Source of the DNA: Curtobacterium flaccumfaciens
GTDB lineage: Bacteria; Actinomycetota; Actinomycetes; Actinomycetales; Microbacteriaceae
Direction of reading: 5' to 3'
DNA length: 64,000 nucleotides
Assembly (NCBI RefSeq): GCF_004361695.1
Contig: NZ_SNVW01000006.1
Coordinates: 151,275 to 215,274 of the forward strand
The stretch's first letter is position 1. Each line of letters begins with the position of its first letter. The notes beneath the pieces are model-generated. The model had not been told where the DNA came from. It made no database searches and saw nothing but the letters and a program-made list of their open reading frames with translations. Below are positions 16,698 to 25,291 of this stretch, one piece after another. Both the position numbers and the translations under genes were made by a program.

Positions 16698-16714
16698 CCC
16701 CCCCCCCCCCCCCC
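16698..16714 (+). repeat. Poly-C tract, 17 bases
   Basis: Seventeen consecutive C residues form an unusually long homopolymer, about 150 bp upstream of the gene at 16863 and directly abutting the palindrome at 16713. The exact length should be treated with caution, since such runs vary between cells and are hard to sequence. Confidence 0.85.
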
Positions 16715-16762
16715 GAAAGCGACAGTCCGCCCCGGAACTCCCGCGGACATCTGTCGCTTCGG
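16713..16762. repeat. Dispersed palindrome, GAAAGCGACAG type
   Basis: The left arm CCGAAAGCGACAG with TCCGC and the right arm GCGGA with CTGTCGCTTCGG pair with small bulges around an 11-nt centre. A further half-site (GTCGCTTTCG) follows near 16795. It belongs to a palindrome class different in sequence from the GGAGGCGCG family. Confidence 0.6.
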
Positions 16763-16862
16763 CGGCCCGGACCGCGCCGGGCAGCCGCGAACCGTCGCTT
16801 TCGCGGCCCCGCGGCGCGACACACTGTGCGGCGTTCCGGGGTCGACGTGTAGGAAATGGGGA

Positions 16863-17375
16863 ATGGCCAAGGACAGTCTCCCCGAGCTCGAACTCGCGAA
16901 CGTCCGCACGCGTGAGCACATCACCGACACCGTGACCGAGATCCGGCGTCGTGCGGACCTCCCTGCCCGGACACGGCTGGCGATCGCCAAGACCCGGCAG
17001 CGCTGGCACCGCGACCCGACCCCGCTCGTGGCGATGGGCATCACCGCAGCCGCAGGGATCGCCGCGATCGTCACCGGCATCGCGCTCCGGAACAGCCCCG
17101 CCGGGCACCTGGCCGACCCGCCGGCGAGCTCGGCGTTCACCGCGCTCCTGCCCTTCGGCGCGCGTGGTGGCCCCTCCGCCCAGGAACAGGCGCAGTCCGG
17201 CCGCAAGGGGCGCAAGGCCCGGAAGCGGGCCGCCGAGGACGCCCTCGAACGTGACCCGATGCACAAGGCCCGGGTGAAGCAGCAGGTCGGCATCAGCGCG
17301 GTGCAGCGCCGGGCCGACAAGAACCGCAAGCAAGCGGTGAAGCGGTCGAAGCAAGCCGTGAAGGCGAGGGGGTAG
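16863..17375 (+). CDS. Membrane-anchored basic protein, DUF3618-like
   Basis: A 170-residue protein. The N-terminus (LPELELANVRTREHITDTVTEIRRRADLP) resembles the DUF3618 motif, a coiled N-terminal segment of unknown function in actinobacteria. One membrane helix follows at about residues 56-75 (LVAMGITAAAGIAAIVTGIAL). The C-terminal 60 residues are very basic (RKGRKARKRAAED, ADKNRKQAVKRSKQAVKARG). The ATG at 16863 is preceded by AGGAAATGGGGA. It lies 4 bp upstream of the YihY gene and is likely co-transcribed. The basic tail may contact nucleic acid or acidic polymers, but no function is known. Confidence 0.75.
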   Translation: MAKDSLPELELANVRTREHITDTVTEIRRRADLPARTRLAIAKTRQRWHRDPTPLVAMGITAAAGIAAIVTGIALRNSPAGHLADPPASSAFTALLPFGARGGPSAQEQAQSGRKGRKARKRAAEDALERDPMHKARVKQQVGISAVQRRADKNRKQAVKRSKQAVKARG

Positions 17376-17379
17376 ACCC

Positions 17380-18417
17380 GTGGCGCAGGACCAGCAGAAG
17401 CCGGCACCCGACGACTCCCGGAAGCCGGACAGCCCCGCCGACCTCACGAAGCCGACGTTCGTGTACACGCTCAAGAAGACGCTGCGCGAGTTCTCGAGCG
17501 ACCAGTGCACCGACCTCGCGGCGAGCCTGACGTACTACACGGTGCTCGCGCTCTTCCCCGGACTGCTCGCCGTCGTGTCGATCCTCGGGCTCGTCTCGGA
17601 CCCGGCGAAGACGATCGACACCCTGCTCGACGTCGTCCGGAACGTCGGCGGCGGGCAGGTCGCCGACCTGCTGCAGAAGCCGATCGAGGGACTCGTCCGG
17701 TCGCCGGCCGCCCCGGTCACGTTCATCGTCGGTCTCGTCGGTGCGCTGTGGTCGGCGTCCGGCTACGTCGGCGCCTTCGGCCGGGCGATGAACCGCATCT
17801 ACAACGTCCGCGAGGGCCGGCCGATCTGGAAGCTCCGTCCGACGATGCTCGGCGTGACGCTCTTCACGGTCGTCCTGCTCGTCCTCGGTCTGCTCGCGCT
17901 CGTGTCCGGCCCGCTGGCCCGTGCGTTCGGCGACGTGATCGGCCTCGGCGACGTGGCCGCGCTGGTGCTGTCCATCGTGCAGTGGCCGATCCTGCTCGCG
18001 ATCATGATCATCGTCGTGGCGGTGCTGTACTACTGGGCGCCGAACATCAAGCAGTCGAAGTTCAAGTGGGTGAGCGGCGGCGCGCTGCTCGCCATCGGCA
18101 TCTGGATCATCGCGAGCGTCGGCTTCGGCTTCTACGTCGGCAACTTCTCGAACTACAACGCCACGTACGGCTCCCTCGGTGGGGTCATCGTGTTCCTGCT
18201 GTGGATCTGGATCACGAACAACGCCCTGCTCTTCGGTGCGGAGTTCGACGCCGAGCTGGAACGCGGCCGGCAGCTCCAGGCGGGCATCCGCGCGGAGGAG
18301 GACATCCAGCTCCCGGAGCGCGACACCCGGCAGATCGAGAAGCAGGACGAGCAGCGCGCGAAGGACGTCCTCGAGGGGATCAAGATCCGGCAGAGCGCCG
18401 GCCGATCGGACGACTGA
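17380..18417 (+). CDS. YihY/BrkB-family inner-membrane protein
   Basis: A 345-residue polytopic protein with about six membrane segments. It has the family features DLAASLTYYTVLALFPGLLAVVS near residues 45-67, a central LWSASGYVGAFGRAMNRIYNV and a late YNATYGSLGGVIVFLLWIWITN. The C-terminal 60 residues are charged and cytoplasmic. It starts at GTG 17380 just after the DUF3618-like gene. The family was once annotated as ribonuclease BN or virulence factor BrkB; its biochemical role is unsettled. Confidence 0.9.
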   Translation: MAQDQQKPAPDDSRKPDSPADLTKPTFVYTLKKTLREFSSDQCTDLAASLTYYTVLALFPGLLAVVSILGLVSDPAKTIDTLLDVVRNVGGGQVADLLQKPIEGLVRSPAAPVTFIVGLVGALWSASGYVGAFGRAMNRIYNVREGRPIWKLRPTMLGVTLFTVVLLVLGLLALVSGPLARAFGDVIGLGDVAALVLSIVQWPILLAIMIIVVAVLYYWAPNIKQSKFKWVSGGALLAIGIWIIASVGFGFYVGNFSNYNATYGSLGGVIVFLLWIWITNNALLFGAEFDAELERGRQLQAGIRAEEDIQLPERDTRQIEKQDEQRAKDVLEGIKIRQSAGRSDD

Positions 18418-18441
18418 CGGGTCCTTCCCGGCCCGGACCGC

Positions 18442-18447
18442 TACGGT
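18442..18447 (+). promoter_or_regulatory. -10 element for a leaderless transcript of the DedA-like gene
   Basis: TACGGT ends 6 nt before the GTG at 18454, and no ribosome site is present. The spacing puts the transcription start at or next to the start codon. Confidence 0.45.
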
Positions 18448-18453
18448 GCGCCC

Positions 18454-18939
18454 GTGCCGTCCTTCCTCGAGGGGCTCCCGTTCTGGTGGCTCGTCATCGC
18501 GCTCTTCGCCGTGGTGCTCTGCCGCGCGCAGACGACGTACTGGCTGGCGCGCGGCGCGGTCGCGGGGGCGTCCCGGTCACGCTGGGGTCGCTGGCTCGAC
18601 TCGGCCGCGGTCCGTCGTGGGTCGGCGCTCCTCGACCGCTGGGGGCTGCCGGTCGTCACGCTGAGCTTCCTCACGGTGGGGCTGCAGACGATCATGAACG
18701 CCGCCGCCGGGATCGCGCGGGTGCCCTGGTGGCGCTACACGCTCGCGATGCTGCCGGGGTGCGTGGCCTGGGCGTTCATCTACGCCACGGTCGGCATCGC
18801 CCTGTTCTGGGCCGTCCTGGCCACCTTCGCCGGCTCACCGTGGGGCGTGGTCGTGCTCGTCGCGCTGGTGGTCGCGGCCGGCGTGGGCACCTGGTCGGTG
18901 CGTCGACGACGTCGGTCCACCTCGTCGACGTCCGCCTGA
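18454..18939 (+). CDS. Small DedA/VTT-like membrane protein
   Basis: A 161-residue membrane protein with about four hydrophobic segments. The stretch FLTVGLQTIMNAAAGIARVPWWRYTLAMLPG followed by CVAWAFIYATVG resembles the core of the DedA/VTT (SNARE-associated) domain, in which a re-entrant loop and an AG-x-R motif precede the last helices. DedA proteins are linked to lipid flipping and membrane homeostasis. It is shorter than typical DedA proteins (about 200 residues), so the assignment is tentative. Translation appears to start at GTG 18454 from a leaderless message. The C-terminus ends in a basic, serine-rich tail. Confidence 0.7.
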   Translation: MPSFLEGLPFWWLVIALFAVVLCRAQTTYWLARGAVAGASRSRWGRWLDSAAVRRGSALLDRWGLPVVTLSFLTVGLQTIMNAAAGIARVPWWRYTLAMLPGCVAWAFIYATVGIALFWAVLATFAGSPWGVVVLVALVVAAGVGTWSVRRRRRSTSSTSA

Positions 18940-18966
18940 CGCCCTGGAGGCGCGGCTCGCGTTCCG

Positions 18967-18972
18967 TAGGCT
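18967..18972 (+). promoter_or_regulatory. -10 element for a leaderless transcript of the SDR gene
   Basis: TAGGCT lies 7 nt before the GTG at 18980. A half-copy of the palindrome core (CTGGAGGCGCGG, 18944-18955) sits exactly 17 bp upstream, where a -35 would be. Confidence 0.45.
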
Positions 18973-18979
18973 GGCCTGC

Positions 18980-19675
18980 GTGACGACAGAACAGCCTCCC
19001 GTCCTGCCCACCGCCCTCGTGACCGGCGCGACCCGCGGGATCGGCCGGGCCATCGCCCTCGACCTCGGGCGCACCCACCACGTCCTGGTCGGGGGCCGCA
19101 CCGCCGGCGCCGTCGACGAGCTCGTGGCACTCCTGCCGAACGCGTCCCCGTTCGTCGGTGACCTCGGCGCGGGCGACGTCCCGGTGCTGCCCGACCGGCT
19201 CGACGTGCTCGTGCACAGCGCCGGCGTCGAGCAGGGCACCACGGTCGCGGACACCCCGCGCGCCGTGTGGGAGTCGGTCTTCGCGACGAACGTCTTCGCG
19301 GTCGCGGAGCTCACCCGCCTCGCGCTCCCCGCGCTCCGGGCCGCCCGGGGCATCGTCGTGCCGATCAACAGCGGTTCCGGCTTCCACTCCGGCCCCGGCG
19401 GCGGCGTGTACGCGGCGTCGAAGTTCGCGCTCCGGGCCTTCGCCGACGCCCTCCGCGAAGAAGAGCGGGCGAACGGCGTCCGGGTGTCGAGCGTGCACCC
19501 GGGCCGGACGGACTCCGACATGCAGCGCGCCCTCACCGAGAAGCTCGGCGAGGACTACGACACCGCGTACTACCTCGCGCCGGAGGACGTGGCGGCCGCC
19601 GTCCGCACCGTCGTCGACCTGCCGGAGCGCGGCACGATCGAGTCCCTGGCGATCCGCCCGACGAAGCGCCGCTGA
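18980..19675 (+). CDS. SDR-family oxidoreductase
   Basis: A 231-residue classical short-chain dehydrogenase. It has the cofactor motif TGATRGIG near residue 15, a VHSAG motif, and catalytic S with YAASK (SGSGFHSGPGGGVYAASKFA). The post-catalytic SVHPGRTDSDMQ is typical. It reduces or oxidises a small hydroxyl/carbonyl compound; the substrate is unknown. It stands alone between the DedA-like gene and the convergent ABC-F gene, and is probably expressed from a leaderless transcript. The GC-rich 40-bp stretch after the stop repeats CCCGACCCGG-type units. Confidence 0.88.
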   Translation: MTTEQPPVLPTALVTGATRGIGRAIALDLGRTHHVLVGGRTAGAVDELVALLPNASPFVGDLGAGDVPVLPDRLDVLVHSAGVEQGTTVADTPRAVWESVFATNVFAVAELTRLALPALRAARGIVVPINSGSGFHSGPGGGVYAASKFALRAFADALREEERANGVRVSSVHPGRTDSDMQRALTEKLGEDYDTAYYLAPEDVAAAVRTVVDLPERGTIESLAIRPTKRR

Positions 19676-19718
19676 CCCGACCCGACCCGGCCTGACCCGG
19701 CCCGGCCCGGCCCCTCCC

Positions 19719-21320
19719 TCACCCGAGCTCGAGCCGGGCGGTGAGGTCCAGCCGGTCCAGGAACGTCTCGTCGTGGCTCACGACGACCAGGGCCCCGCGG
19801 TAGGCCCGGAGGGCGTCCACGAGCTGGTCGACGCTCGTCAGGTCGAGGTCGTTCGTCGGTTCGTCGAGCACCAGGAGCTGCGGCGGCGGGTCGGCGAGCA
19901 CCAGGCTGGCGAGCGCCACCCGGAACCGCTCCCCACCGGACAGCGCCCCGGCGGGCCGGTCGACGGTGTCCCCGCGGACGAGGAAGCGTGCGAGCCGGTT
20001 CCGGACCTCGGCCGGGGACACGTGCGGGGCGTCCCGCCGCACGTTGTCGAGTACGGTCGCGGCGTCGTCGAGCGAGTCCTTCCGCTGCGGCAGGTAGGCG
20101 ATCCGGTCGACGTGCGGTTCCGCGTGCGTGTCCGGCAGCGGGTGCTCCCGGGCGTCGGGTGCGCCGACGAGCTGTTCGAGCAGCGTCGTCTTGCCGACGC
20201 CGTTGTCCCCGACGACGGCGACCCGCTCGGGTCCCTGCACCACCGTCTCGCGGCCGCGGACCGTCACGGTGGCGATCCGCCGTGCGGCCGGCACGTCCGG
20301 GTCGGGCAGGGCGACGTGGATGGACTCGTCGTCGCGCAGCCGGAGTTCGGCCTCGCGTGCGGTGGCGAGTGCCTCCTGCTCGGCGGTGCCGTGCGCGACC
20401 CGGAGCCGTCCGGCGGTCTCCTGCGCCTTCTTCCGCTGCTCGTTCGCCAGGATCTTCGGCATCGACCGCCCGGCCTTCTCACCCGCCTTCGCCCGGCGTG
20501 CGATCTTCGTCTCCGCCTCGATCCGCTGCCGTTTCTCGGCGCGGTGTCGTTGCTCGGCGACACGGACCTCGCGCTCGACTGCGGCCTGCTGCACGGCGAG
20601 GTGCTCCTCGAACGCGCTGAAGGTCCCGCCGAACACGGTCATGCTGCCGGCGCGGAGCTCGGCGGTCTCGTCGACGTGCTCGAGGAGCTCCCGGTCGTGG
20701 CTGACCACGACGAGGGTGCCCGGCCAGTCGTCGACCATGTCGAGCAGGAGCCCACGGCCGCGGCGGTCGAGGTTGTTCGTCGGTTCGTCGAGGAACGCGA
20801 TCGGCAGGCCGCGCAGCCGGATGCCGGCCACCGCCACCAGGACGGCCTGCCCGCCGGACAGGGTGGACACCGGACGCTCCAGGACGTCGGCCCCGGTGCC
20901 GTCGTCACGGGCGCCGGGGAGCCCGAGCCCGATCGCGTCGAGCGCCGCTGCGGCACGCTCCTCGAGGTCCCAGTCGTCGCCGATCACGTCGAAGTGACCG
21001 GGGGAGGCGTCCCCGCCGAGCACCGCTCGGAGCGCCGTGAGCGACCGACGGATGCCGAGCAGGTCGGCGACGGTGTCGTCGTTCCCGGTCTGCAGGCGTT
21101 GCGGCAGGTGGTCGACGGGACCCGACGTCGTGACGGTGCCGGACGTGGGGTGGAGCCGACCGGTCACCAGCCGGACGAGCGTGGACTTGCCGGCCCCGTT
21201 CCTCCCGACCAGGCCGGTCCGGCCCCGACCGAAGGCGGTGGTGAGGTGACTGAGCGCGACGGTGCCGTCGGGCCAGGTGAAGCTGACGTCGTTGAGGACG
21301 ACGGATGGACTGCTGGGCAC
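19719..21320 (-). CDS. ABC-F family ATPase
   Basis: A 533-residue soluble protein with two ABC domains in one chain and no membrane segments. The first has [24 protein letters not shown] and FLDEPTNNLD; the second has VGDNGVGKTTL, LSGGERFRVALAS and VLDEPTNDLDL. A basic, helical linker (RHRAEKRQRIEAETKIARRAKAGEKAGRSM, described in parts) joins them. ABC-F proteins bind the ribosome; some protect it from antibiotics and others act in translation control. The GTG at 21320 is chosen because GGGGAGG lies upstream; the frame stays open to 21380. The role in resistance versus housekeeping is undetermined. Confidence 0.9.
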   Translation of the reverse strand: MPSSPSVVLNDVSFTWPDGTVALSHLTTAFGRGRTGLVGRNGAGKSTLVRLVTGRLHPTSGTVTTSGPVDHLPQRLQTGNDDTVADLLGIRRSLTALRAVLGGDASPGHFDVIGDDWDLEERAAAALDAIGLGLPGARDDGTGADVLERPVSTLSGGQAVLVAVAGIRLRGLPIAFLDEPTNNLDRRGRGLLLDMVDDWPGTLVVVSHDRELLEHVDETAELRAGSMTVFGGTFSAFEEHLAVQQAAVEREVRVAEQRHRAEKRQRIEAETKIARRAKAGEKAGRSMPKILANEQRKKAQETAGRLRVAHGTAEQEALATAREAELRLRDDESIHVALPDPDVPAARRIATVTVRGRETVVQGPERVAVVGDNGVGKTTLLEQLVGAPDAREHPLPDTHAEPHVDRIAYLPQRKDSLDDAATVLDNVRRDAPHVSPAEVRNRLARFLVRGDTVDRPAGALSGGERFRVALASLVLADPPPQLLVLDEPTNDLDLTSVDQLVDALRAYRGALVVVSHDETFLDRLDLTARLELG

Positions 21321-21609
21321 GGAGTGCCTCCCCGGTGGTCGATGCTGGGCGCACGACACCGGACCCGCCACGACGTGCACGAGGGCACGGGGCGGAGCGC
21401 CCGACGGGGCGCGTCATCACGGTGTCAGCGCGTGGGCTGAGCGGAACCGGTGATGGCCAGCAAGACGTCTCTTCCGTCGGGGAGTCCCCGTGACCGCCAT
21501 CCGTGCCGCCGGTCGGTCGTCCCGCCCCGGGTGCCTCGTGATGACGACGAGGAGGTCTCCCACGCTAGAGCCGGGGCCGAGCGAGCGCAAGAGGTGACAG
21601 GCTGGGGGC

Positions 21610-22032
21610 ATGCCGGAGAACCTGCTGCCGAACCCGACCGCGAACCCCGAGACCCTCCTCCCCGCCGAACCGGAGGTGACCGCTGCCCTCGCCGCCGACG
21701 CCCCCGTCGCGAGCGTCGTCGTGTCGCACCCGTCGTCGAGCCTGGCGTGGGCGCTCCTCGCCGACGAGGCGTGGGCGCGCGGCGCGACGCTCGAGTCCTA
21801 CGCCTACGCCCGCGTCGGCTACCACCGCGGACTCGACGCCCTGCGGAGGGCGGGGTGGCGTGGTGCCGGGCCGGTGCCGTGGTCGCACGAGCCGAACCGC
21901 GGTGTGCTCCGGGCCCTGTTCGCGTTGCGTCGCGCGGCCGAGGCGATCGGTGAGGCCGGCGAGCCGGAGCGCCTGACGGAGTTCCTCGACGCGTCCGACC
22001 CGGCGGCGATCCCGGCGCTGAGCGCCGCGTAG
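21610..22032 (+). CDS. DUF3151 domain protein
   Basis: A 140-residue soluble protein matching the actinobacterial DUF3151 family. It has SSSLAWALLADEAWARGATLESYAYARVGYHRGLD (described in parts) followed by LRRAGWRGAGPVPWSHEPNRG and LRALFALRRAAEAIGE. The family is widespread and conserved but of unknown function. A -10-like CAGGCT 5 nt before the ATG indicates a leaderless transcript. It is divergent from the ABC-F gene across 289 bp, in which I see no gene. Confidence 0.88.
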   Translation: MPENLLPNPTANPETLLPAEPEVTAALAADAPVASVVVSHPSSSLAWALLADEAWARGATLESYAYARVGYHRGLDALRRAGWRGAGPVPWSHEPNRGVLRALFALRRAAEAIGEAGEPERLTEFLDASDPAAIPALSAA

Positions 22033-22100
22033 GCGGCGGCGCCCGCCCGCGCCGCCGCGCTGCCGCCCCGCGCCGCCGCGCCGCCGCGCCGCCGCGCCGC
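22033..22100 (+). repeat. GC-only simple repeat
   Basis: The stretch after the DUF3151 stop consists almost entirely of C and G, built from repeats of the 8-bp unit GCCGCGCC with variants. It runs directly into the palindrome at 22101. No gene is supported here. Confidence 0.7.
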
Positions 22101-22162
22101 CGCACAACGAAAGTCACCCCGAGCCGCGCCATAGCGCGGTTCGGGGTGACTTCGGTTGTGCG
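22101..22162. repeat. Large palindrome, CGCACAAC type, between convergent genes
   Basis: Two 29-nt arms (22101-22129 and 22134-22162) pair with three mismatches around the loop CATA. The arms begin CGCACAAC and contain AAGTCACCCCGA. It lies between the 3' ends of the DUF3151 gene and lacZ and would be a very stable hairpin in either transcript. Confidence 0.85.
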
Positions 22163-22213
22163 AAGCGCAGCGGGGCCGCCGCGCGCCCGCGCAGCCGCCG
22201 CGCGCCCGCGCCC

Positions 22214-25200
22214 CTACGCCAGCACCACGCTCCACGAGAACGCCTGCGGCCACAGCTGGTGCTCGGGCAGGACGTCGAGCCCGCACGCCCGCGACCCCAG
22301 CCCGTGCTGCGCCGCGTCGAGGTACAGGTACAGGTGCTCCGACGCCGGCAGCTCGTACGGGTGCCCGGCGCGGCCGATCTGCTGCGCCGTCCACGGCGAC
22401 AGGGCGAACCCCGCACGGTGCGACCCCACGGTCGACACCGTGAACGGCCCCACCGTCAGCGAACGGAGCCCCGGACGGTGCCCGGTCTCCTGCGGCCGCG
22501 AGTAGTTCGCGTGCAGCAGCGACACCGGGGAACCGAAGCGCCCGACGTGTGCCGCGTGCGACGAGTCCGCGTACGACTCGAGCGGTCCGGTCCCGAACCA
22601 CTCCACGGCGGCGTCCTCGGCGACGAGCGACCCGGGCAGGTCGAACCGCACGCCGATCCGCGGCCAGGTGACGTCCCACGCGCCGAAGGGCACGGCGTCG
22701 GTCTGCAGCAGCAGCCCGGAGTCGGTCAGTGTCCAGCGGTGCGTGACGTCGAGACCCCAGCCGCTGTTCGCCGCCGCGACGCGCACGCGCTGCTCCAGCC
22801 CGTGCGTCGTCCGTGACACCGACACGAGCCGGTGCGTCAGCCGGTCGAGCCCGCGGGCCTCCCACTTCGACGCCGACGACGGCGCGTTCGGGTCGCCGAC
22901 GCCGTGCGTGAGCACCGGGTCCGCGGTCTCGTAGCCGCCCTGGGACGCTCCACGGTCGTTGTCGGTCGGCGCGCGCCACAGCTCGAGTCGGGGGCCGTCG
23001 ACCTGCTGCCCCTTCCAGGACACCAGGTCCCCGCGGGCGCTGAAGGTCCCGTCGCCGAGACGGTCGCCGTCCCAGCCCGCACCGGAGGCCCGTGGGGCCT
23101 CCGCCGGCCGGCTCGCGACGAGCGATTGGGTGCGTGCGACGACGTGGCCGGTGTCCGCCCAGGCCGTCGGCCCGGCGAGCTCCGCGACGACGTCGAACCA
23201 CAGTTCGTCGCCCGGGGCGAGCTCGGTGGTCGCTGCCTCGAGCACGGCGTCGGGGACCGGGATCGTGGCGGACTCGCGGGCCGCGACGACACCGGGGGCG
23301 AAGCGGCCCTCCTGCTCGACGACGCCGTTCCGCGAGAGCGTCCAGTGGAACCGGAGTCCGGCGGTCGACGCGGAGTGGAAGCGGTTCTCGACGAGCACGG
23401 TGCGGTCCGACACGGCGAACCGGATCGGTGCCACGACGGCCGCGAACTCGGCGAGCCCCGGCGTCGGGGTGTCGTCGGGCAGCACGAGGCCGTCCATCAC
23501 GAAGTTCCCGTCGTGCACGACCTCGTGGAAGTCGCCGCCGTAGGCGTAGTACGGCTCACCGGATGCCGTGTGCGCGAGGAGCCCGTGGTCCCGCCACTCC
23601 CACACGAACCCGCCGTGCAGGCGCGGGTAGCGGTCGACCAGGGCCTCGTACTCGGCGATCTGCCCCGGGCCGTTGCCCATCGCGTGCACGTACTCGCAGT
23701 GGATGAACGGCTTGGAGCGCTGCCGCGCGGCCTCGGCCGGGCCGCAGCCGAGCAGGGACGTGGCGGGGCCGCCGCCGATCGACTCGGTCTCCTGCAGGCT
23801 CGGGTACATCCGCGAGTACACGTCGGTGTACTCGCCCGTGTAGTCGCCCTCGTAGTGGACGGGTCGCTCGTCGTCGCGGTCGTGCACCCACTGCGCCATC
23901 GCTGCCAGGTTCCGGCCGGTGCCGGACTCGTTGCCGAGCGACCACATCACGATCGACGCGTGGTTCTTGTCCCGCTCGACCGTCCGTGCGATGCGGTCGA
24001 GGTACGCCTCGCGCCACGCGGGGTCGTCGGACGGGTTGCCCTGCCAGTCGAGGAACACGAACCCGTGCGTCTCGAGGTCGCACTCCAGGATCACCCAGAA
24101 CCCGAGCTCGTCGGCGAGGTCGAGGACGCGGGGGTGCGGCGGGTAGTGCGAGGTGCGGATGGCGTTGACGTTGTGCCGCTTCATGAGCGCCATGTCCGCG
24201 CGTGCGTGGGCTTCGTCGAACACCCGGCCGCGCTCGGGGTGGGTCTCGTGCCGGTTGACGCCGTGGAACACGACGCGCTCGCCGTTGACCAGGAACCGGT
24301 CACCCTCGATCGAGACCGTGCGGAAGCCGAGCCGGAGCGACACCGTCTCGCCGCCCTCGGCCCCGCCGGCCGCCGCGCCCGTGGACAGCGTCGCGTCGTA
24401 CAGCTTCGGGAGCTCCGCGCTCCACGGTTCGACGCCCTCGACCTCGATCGGCGCGACGTCGTCGGCCGTGTGCCACACGACGGACACCCCGAGGTCGGGG
24501 ACGGCGAACCGGACGGGGAACACCGCGTCGAGCGTCGGGAACGAGATCGTGCCGGTACCCGTCGACGGGCGCCCGGACGCGGCGGTGCCCGCCTGTGTAC
24601 CGCGTGCAGAACGAACCGTGCTCGCAGGCTCGCCCGGCGCTGGCGCCGCGGCGTCGCTGGCGCGCCGCCCTGATGCGAAGCGCGCGCGGACGAACACGTC
24701 GTCGACGGGGGCCGTGGGTCGGGCGAGCAAGGTGACGTCGCGGAAGATGCCGGGCAGCCACCACTGGTCCTGGTCCTCCAGGTAGGACGCCGCCGACCAC
24801 TGGTGCACCCGCACCCGGACCTCGTTCGCGCCCGGCCGCAGCAGGGACGTGACGTCGAACTCGGTCGCCAACCGTGACCCGGTCGCCCAGCCCAGTTCCG
24901 AACCGTTCACCCACACCCGGAAGTGCGACTCCACCCCGTCGAACCGGAGCAGCACCCTGGCCGCCGCGCCGAAGGTGCTCGGCAGGTCGAACGTGCGGCG
25001 GTAGTCGCCCGTCGGGTTCTCCTCCGGCGGGTGCGGCGGGTCGATCGGGAACGGGTACTGCAGGTTCGTGTAGCTCGGCGCCCCGTGGCCGTGCAGGACC
25101 CAGTGCGCCGGCACGGGGATGGTGCCCCACTCGTCCTCCGGCCCCGGCAGCGGCACGTCCGCGACCGGGGACCACCGGAAGTCCCACTCCCCGTTCAGCG

Positions 25201-25291
25201 ACAGGGACGGAGCGTCGGTGTGCAACCAGGCCCGAGGGGCGAGCCGGGTGTCCGAGCCCGGGGCAGGAGTGACGAGTGCGGCGATGGTCAA
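22214..25291 (-). CDS. lacZ: Beta-galactosidase, GH2 (LacZ type)
   Basis: A 1,025-residue enzyme of full LacZ length. The sugar-binding N-terminal domain, Ig-like domains and TIM barrel are recognisable: the acid/base glutamate is in MWSLGNESGTG (about residue 452) and the nucleophile in FIHCEYVHAMGNGPG (about residue 532). The C-terminal beta-sandwich follows. An Ala/Pro/Gly-rich insertion lies around residues 205-245, between the first domains. The start is TTG at 25291, overlapping the stop of the permease gene (TTGA), so synthesis is coupled to transport. It hydrolyses lactose or other beta-galactosides imported by the upstream ABC system. No regulator is adjacent. Confidence 0.95.
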   Translation of the reverse strand: MTIAALVTPAPGSDTRLAPRAWLHTDAPSLSLNGEWDFRWSPVADVPLPGPEDEWGTIPVPAHWVLHGHGAPSYTNLQYPFPIDPPHPPEENPTGDYRRTFDLPSTFGAAARVLLRFDGVESHFRVWVNGSELGWATGSRLATEFDVTSLLRPGANEVRVRVHQWSAASYLEDQDQWWLPGIFRDVTLLARPTAPVDDVFVRARFASGRRASDAAAPAPGEPASTVRSARGTQAGTAASGRPSTGTGTISFPTLDAVFPVRFAVPDLGVSVVWHTADDVAPIEVEGVEPWSAELPKLYDATLSTGAAAGGAEGGETVSLRLGFRTVSIEGDRFLVNGERVVFHGVNRHETHPERGRVFDEAHARADMALMKRHNVNAIRTSHYPPHPRVLDLADELGFWVILECDLETHGFVFLDWQGNPSDDPAWREAYLDRIARTVERDKNHASIVMWSLGNESGTGRNLAAMAQWVHDRDDERPVHYEGDYTGEYTDVYSRMYPSLQETESIGGGPATSLLGCGPAEAARQRSKPFIHCEYVHAMGNGPGQIAEYEALVDRYPRLHGGFVWEWRDHGLLAHTASGEPYYAYGGDFHEVVHDGNFVMDGLVLPDDTPTPGLAEFAAVVAPIRFAVSDRTVLVENRFHSASTAGLRFHWTLSRNGVVEQEGRFAPGVVAARESATIPVPDAVLEAATTELAPGDELWFDVVAELAGPTAWADTGHVVARTQSLVASRPAEAPRASGAGWDGDRLGDGTFSARGDLVSWKGQQVDGPRLELWRAPTDNDRGASQGGYETADPVLTHGVGDPNAPSSASKWEARGLDRLTHRLVSVSRTTHGLEQRVRVAAANSGWGLDVTHRWTLTDSGLLLQTDAVPFGAWDVTWPRIGVRFDLPGSLVAEDAAVEWFGTGPLESYADSSHAAHVGRFGSPVSLLHANYSRPQETGHRPGLRSLTVGPFTVSTVGSHRAGFALSPWTAQQIGRAGHPYELPASEHLYLYLDAAQHGLGSRACGLDVLPEHQLWPQAFSWSVVLA

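Noticed and set aside
21320..21420. Upstream leader ORF for ribosome-mediated attenuation of the ABC-F gene
   Set aside because: A frame starting at ATG 21420 exists but continues into the ABC-F gene without a clear stop or hairpins, so there is no support for attenuation.
22832..24673. Plus-strand frames opposite lacZ
   Set aside because: They are antisense shadows; the minus strand encodes a complete GH2 enzyme with both catalytic glutamates.
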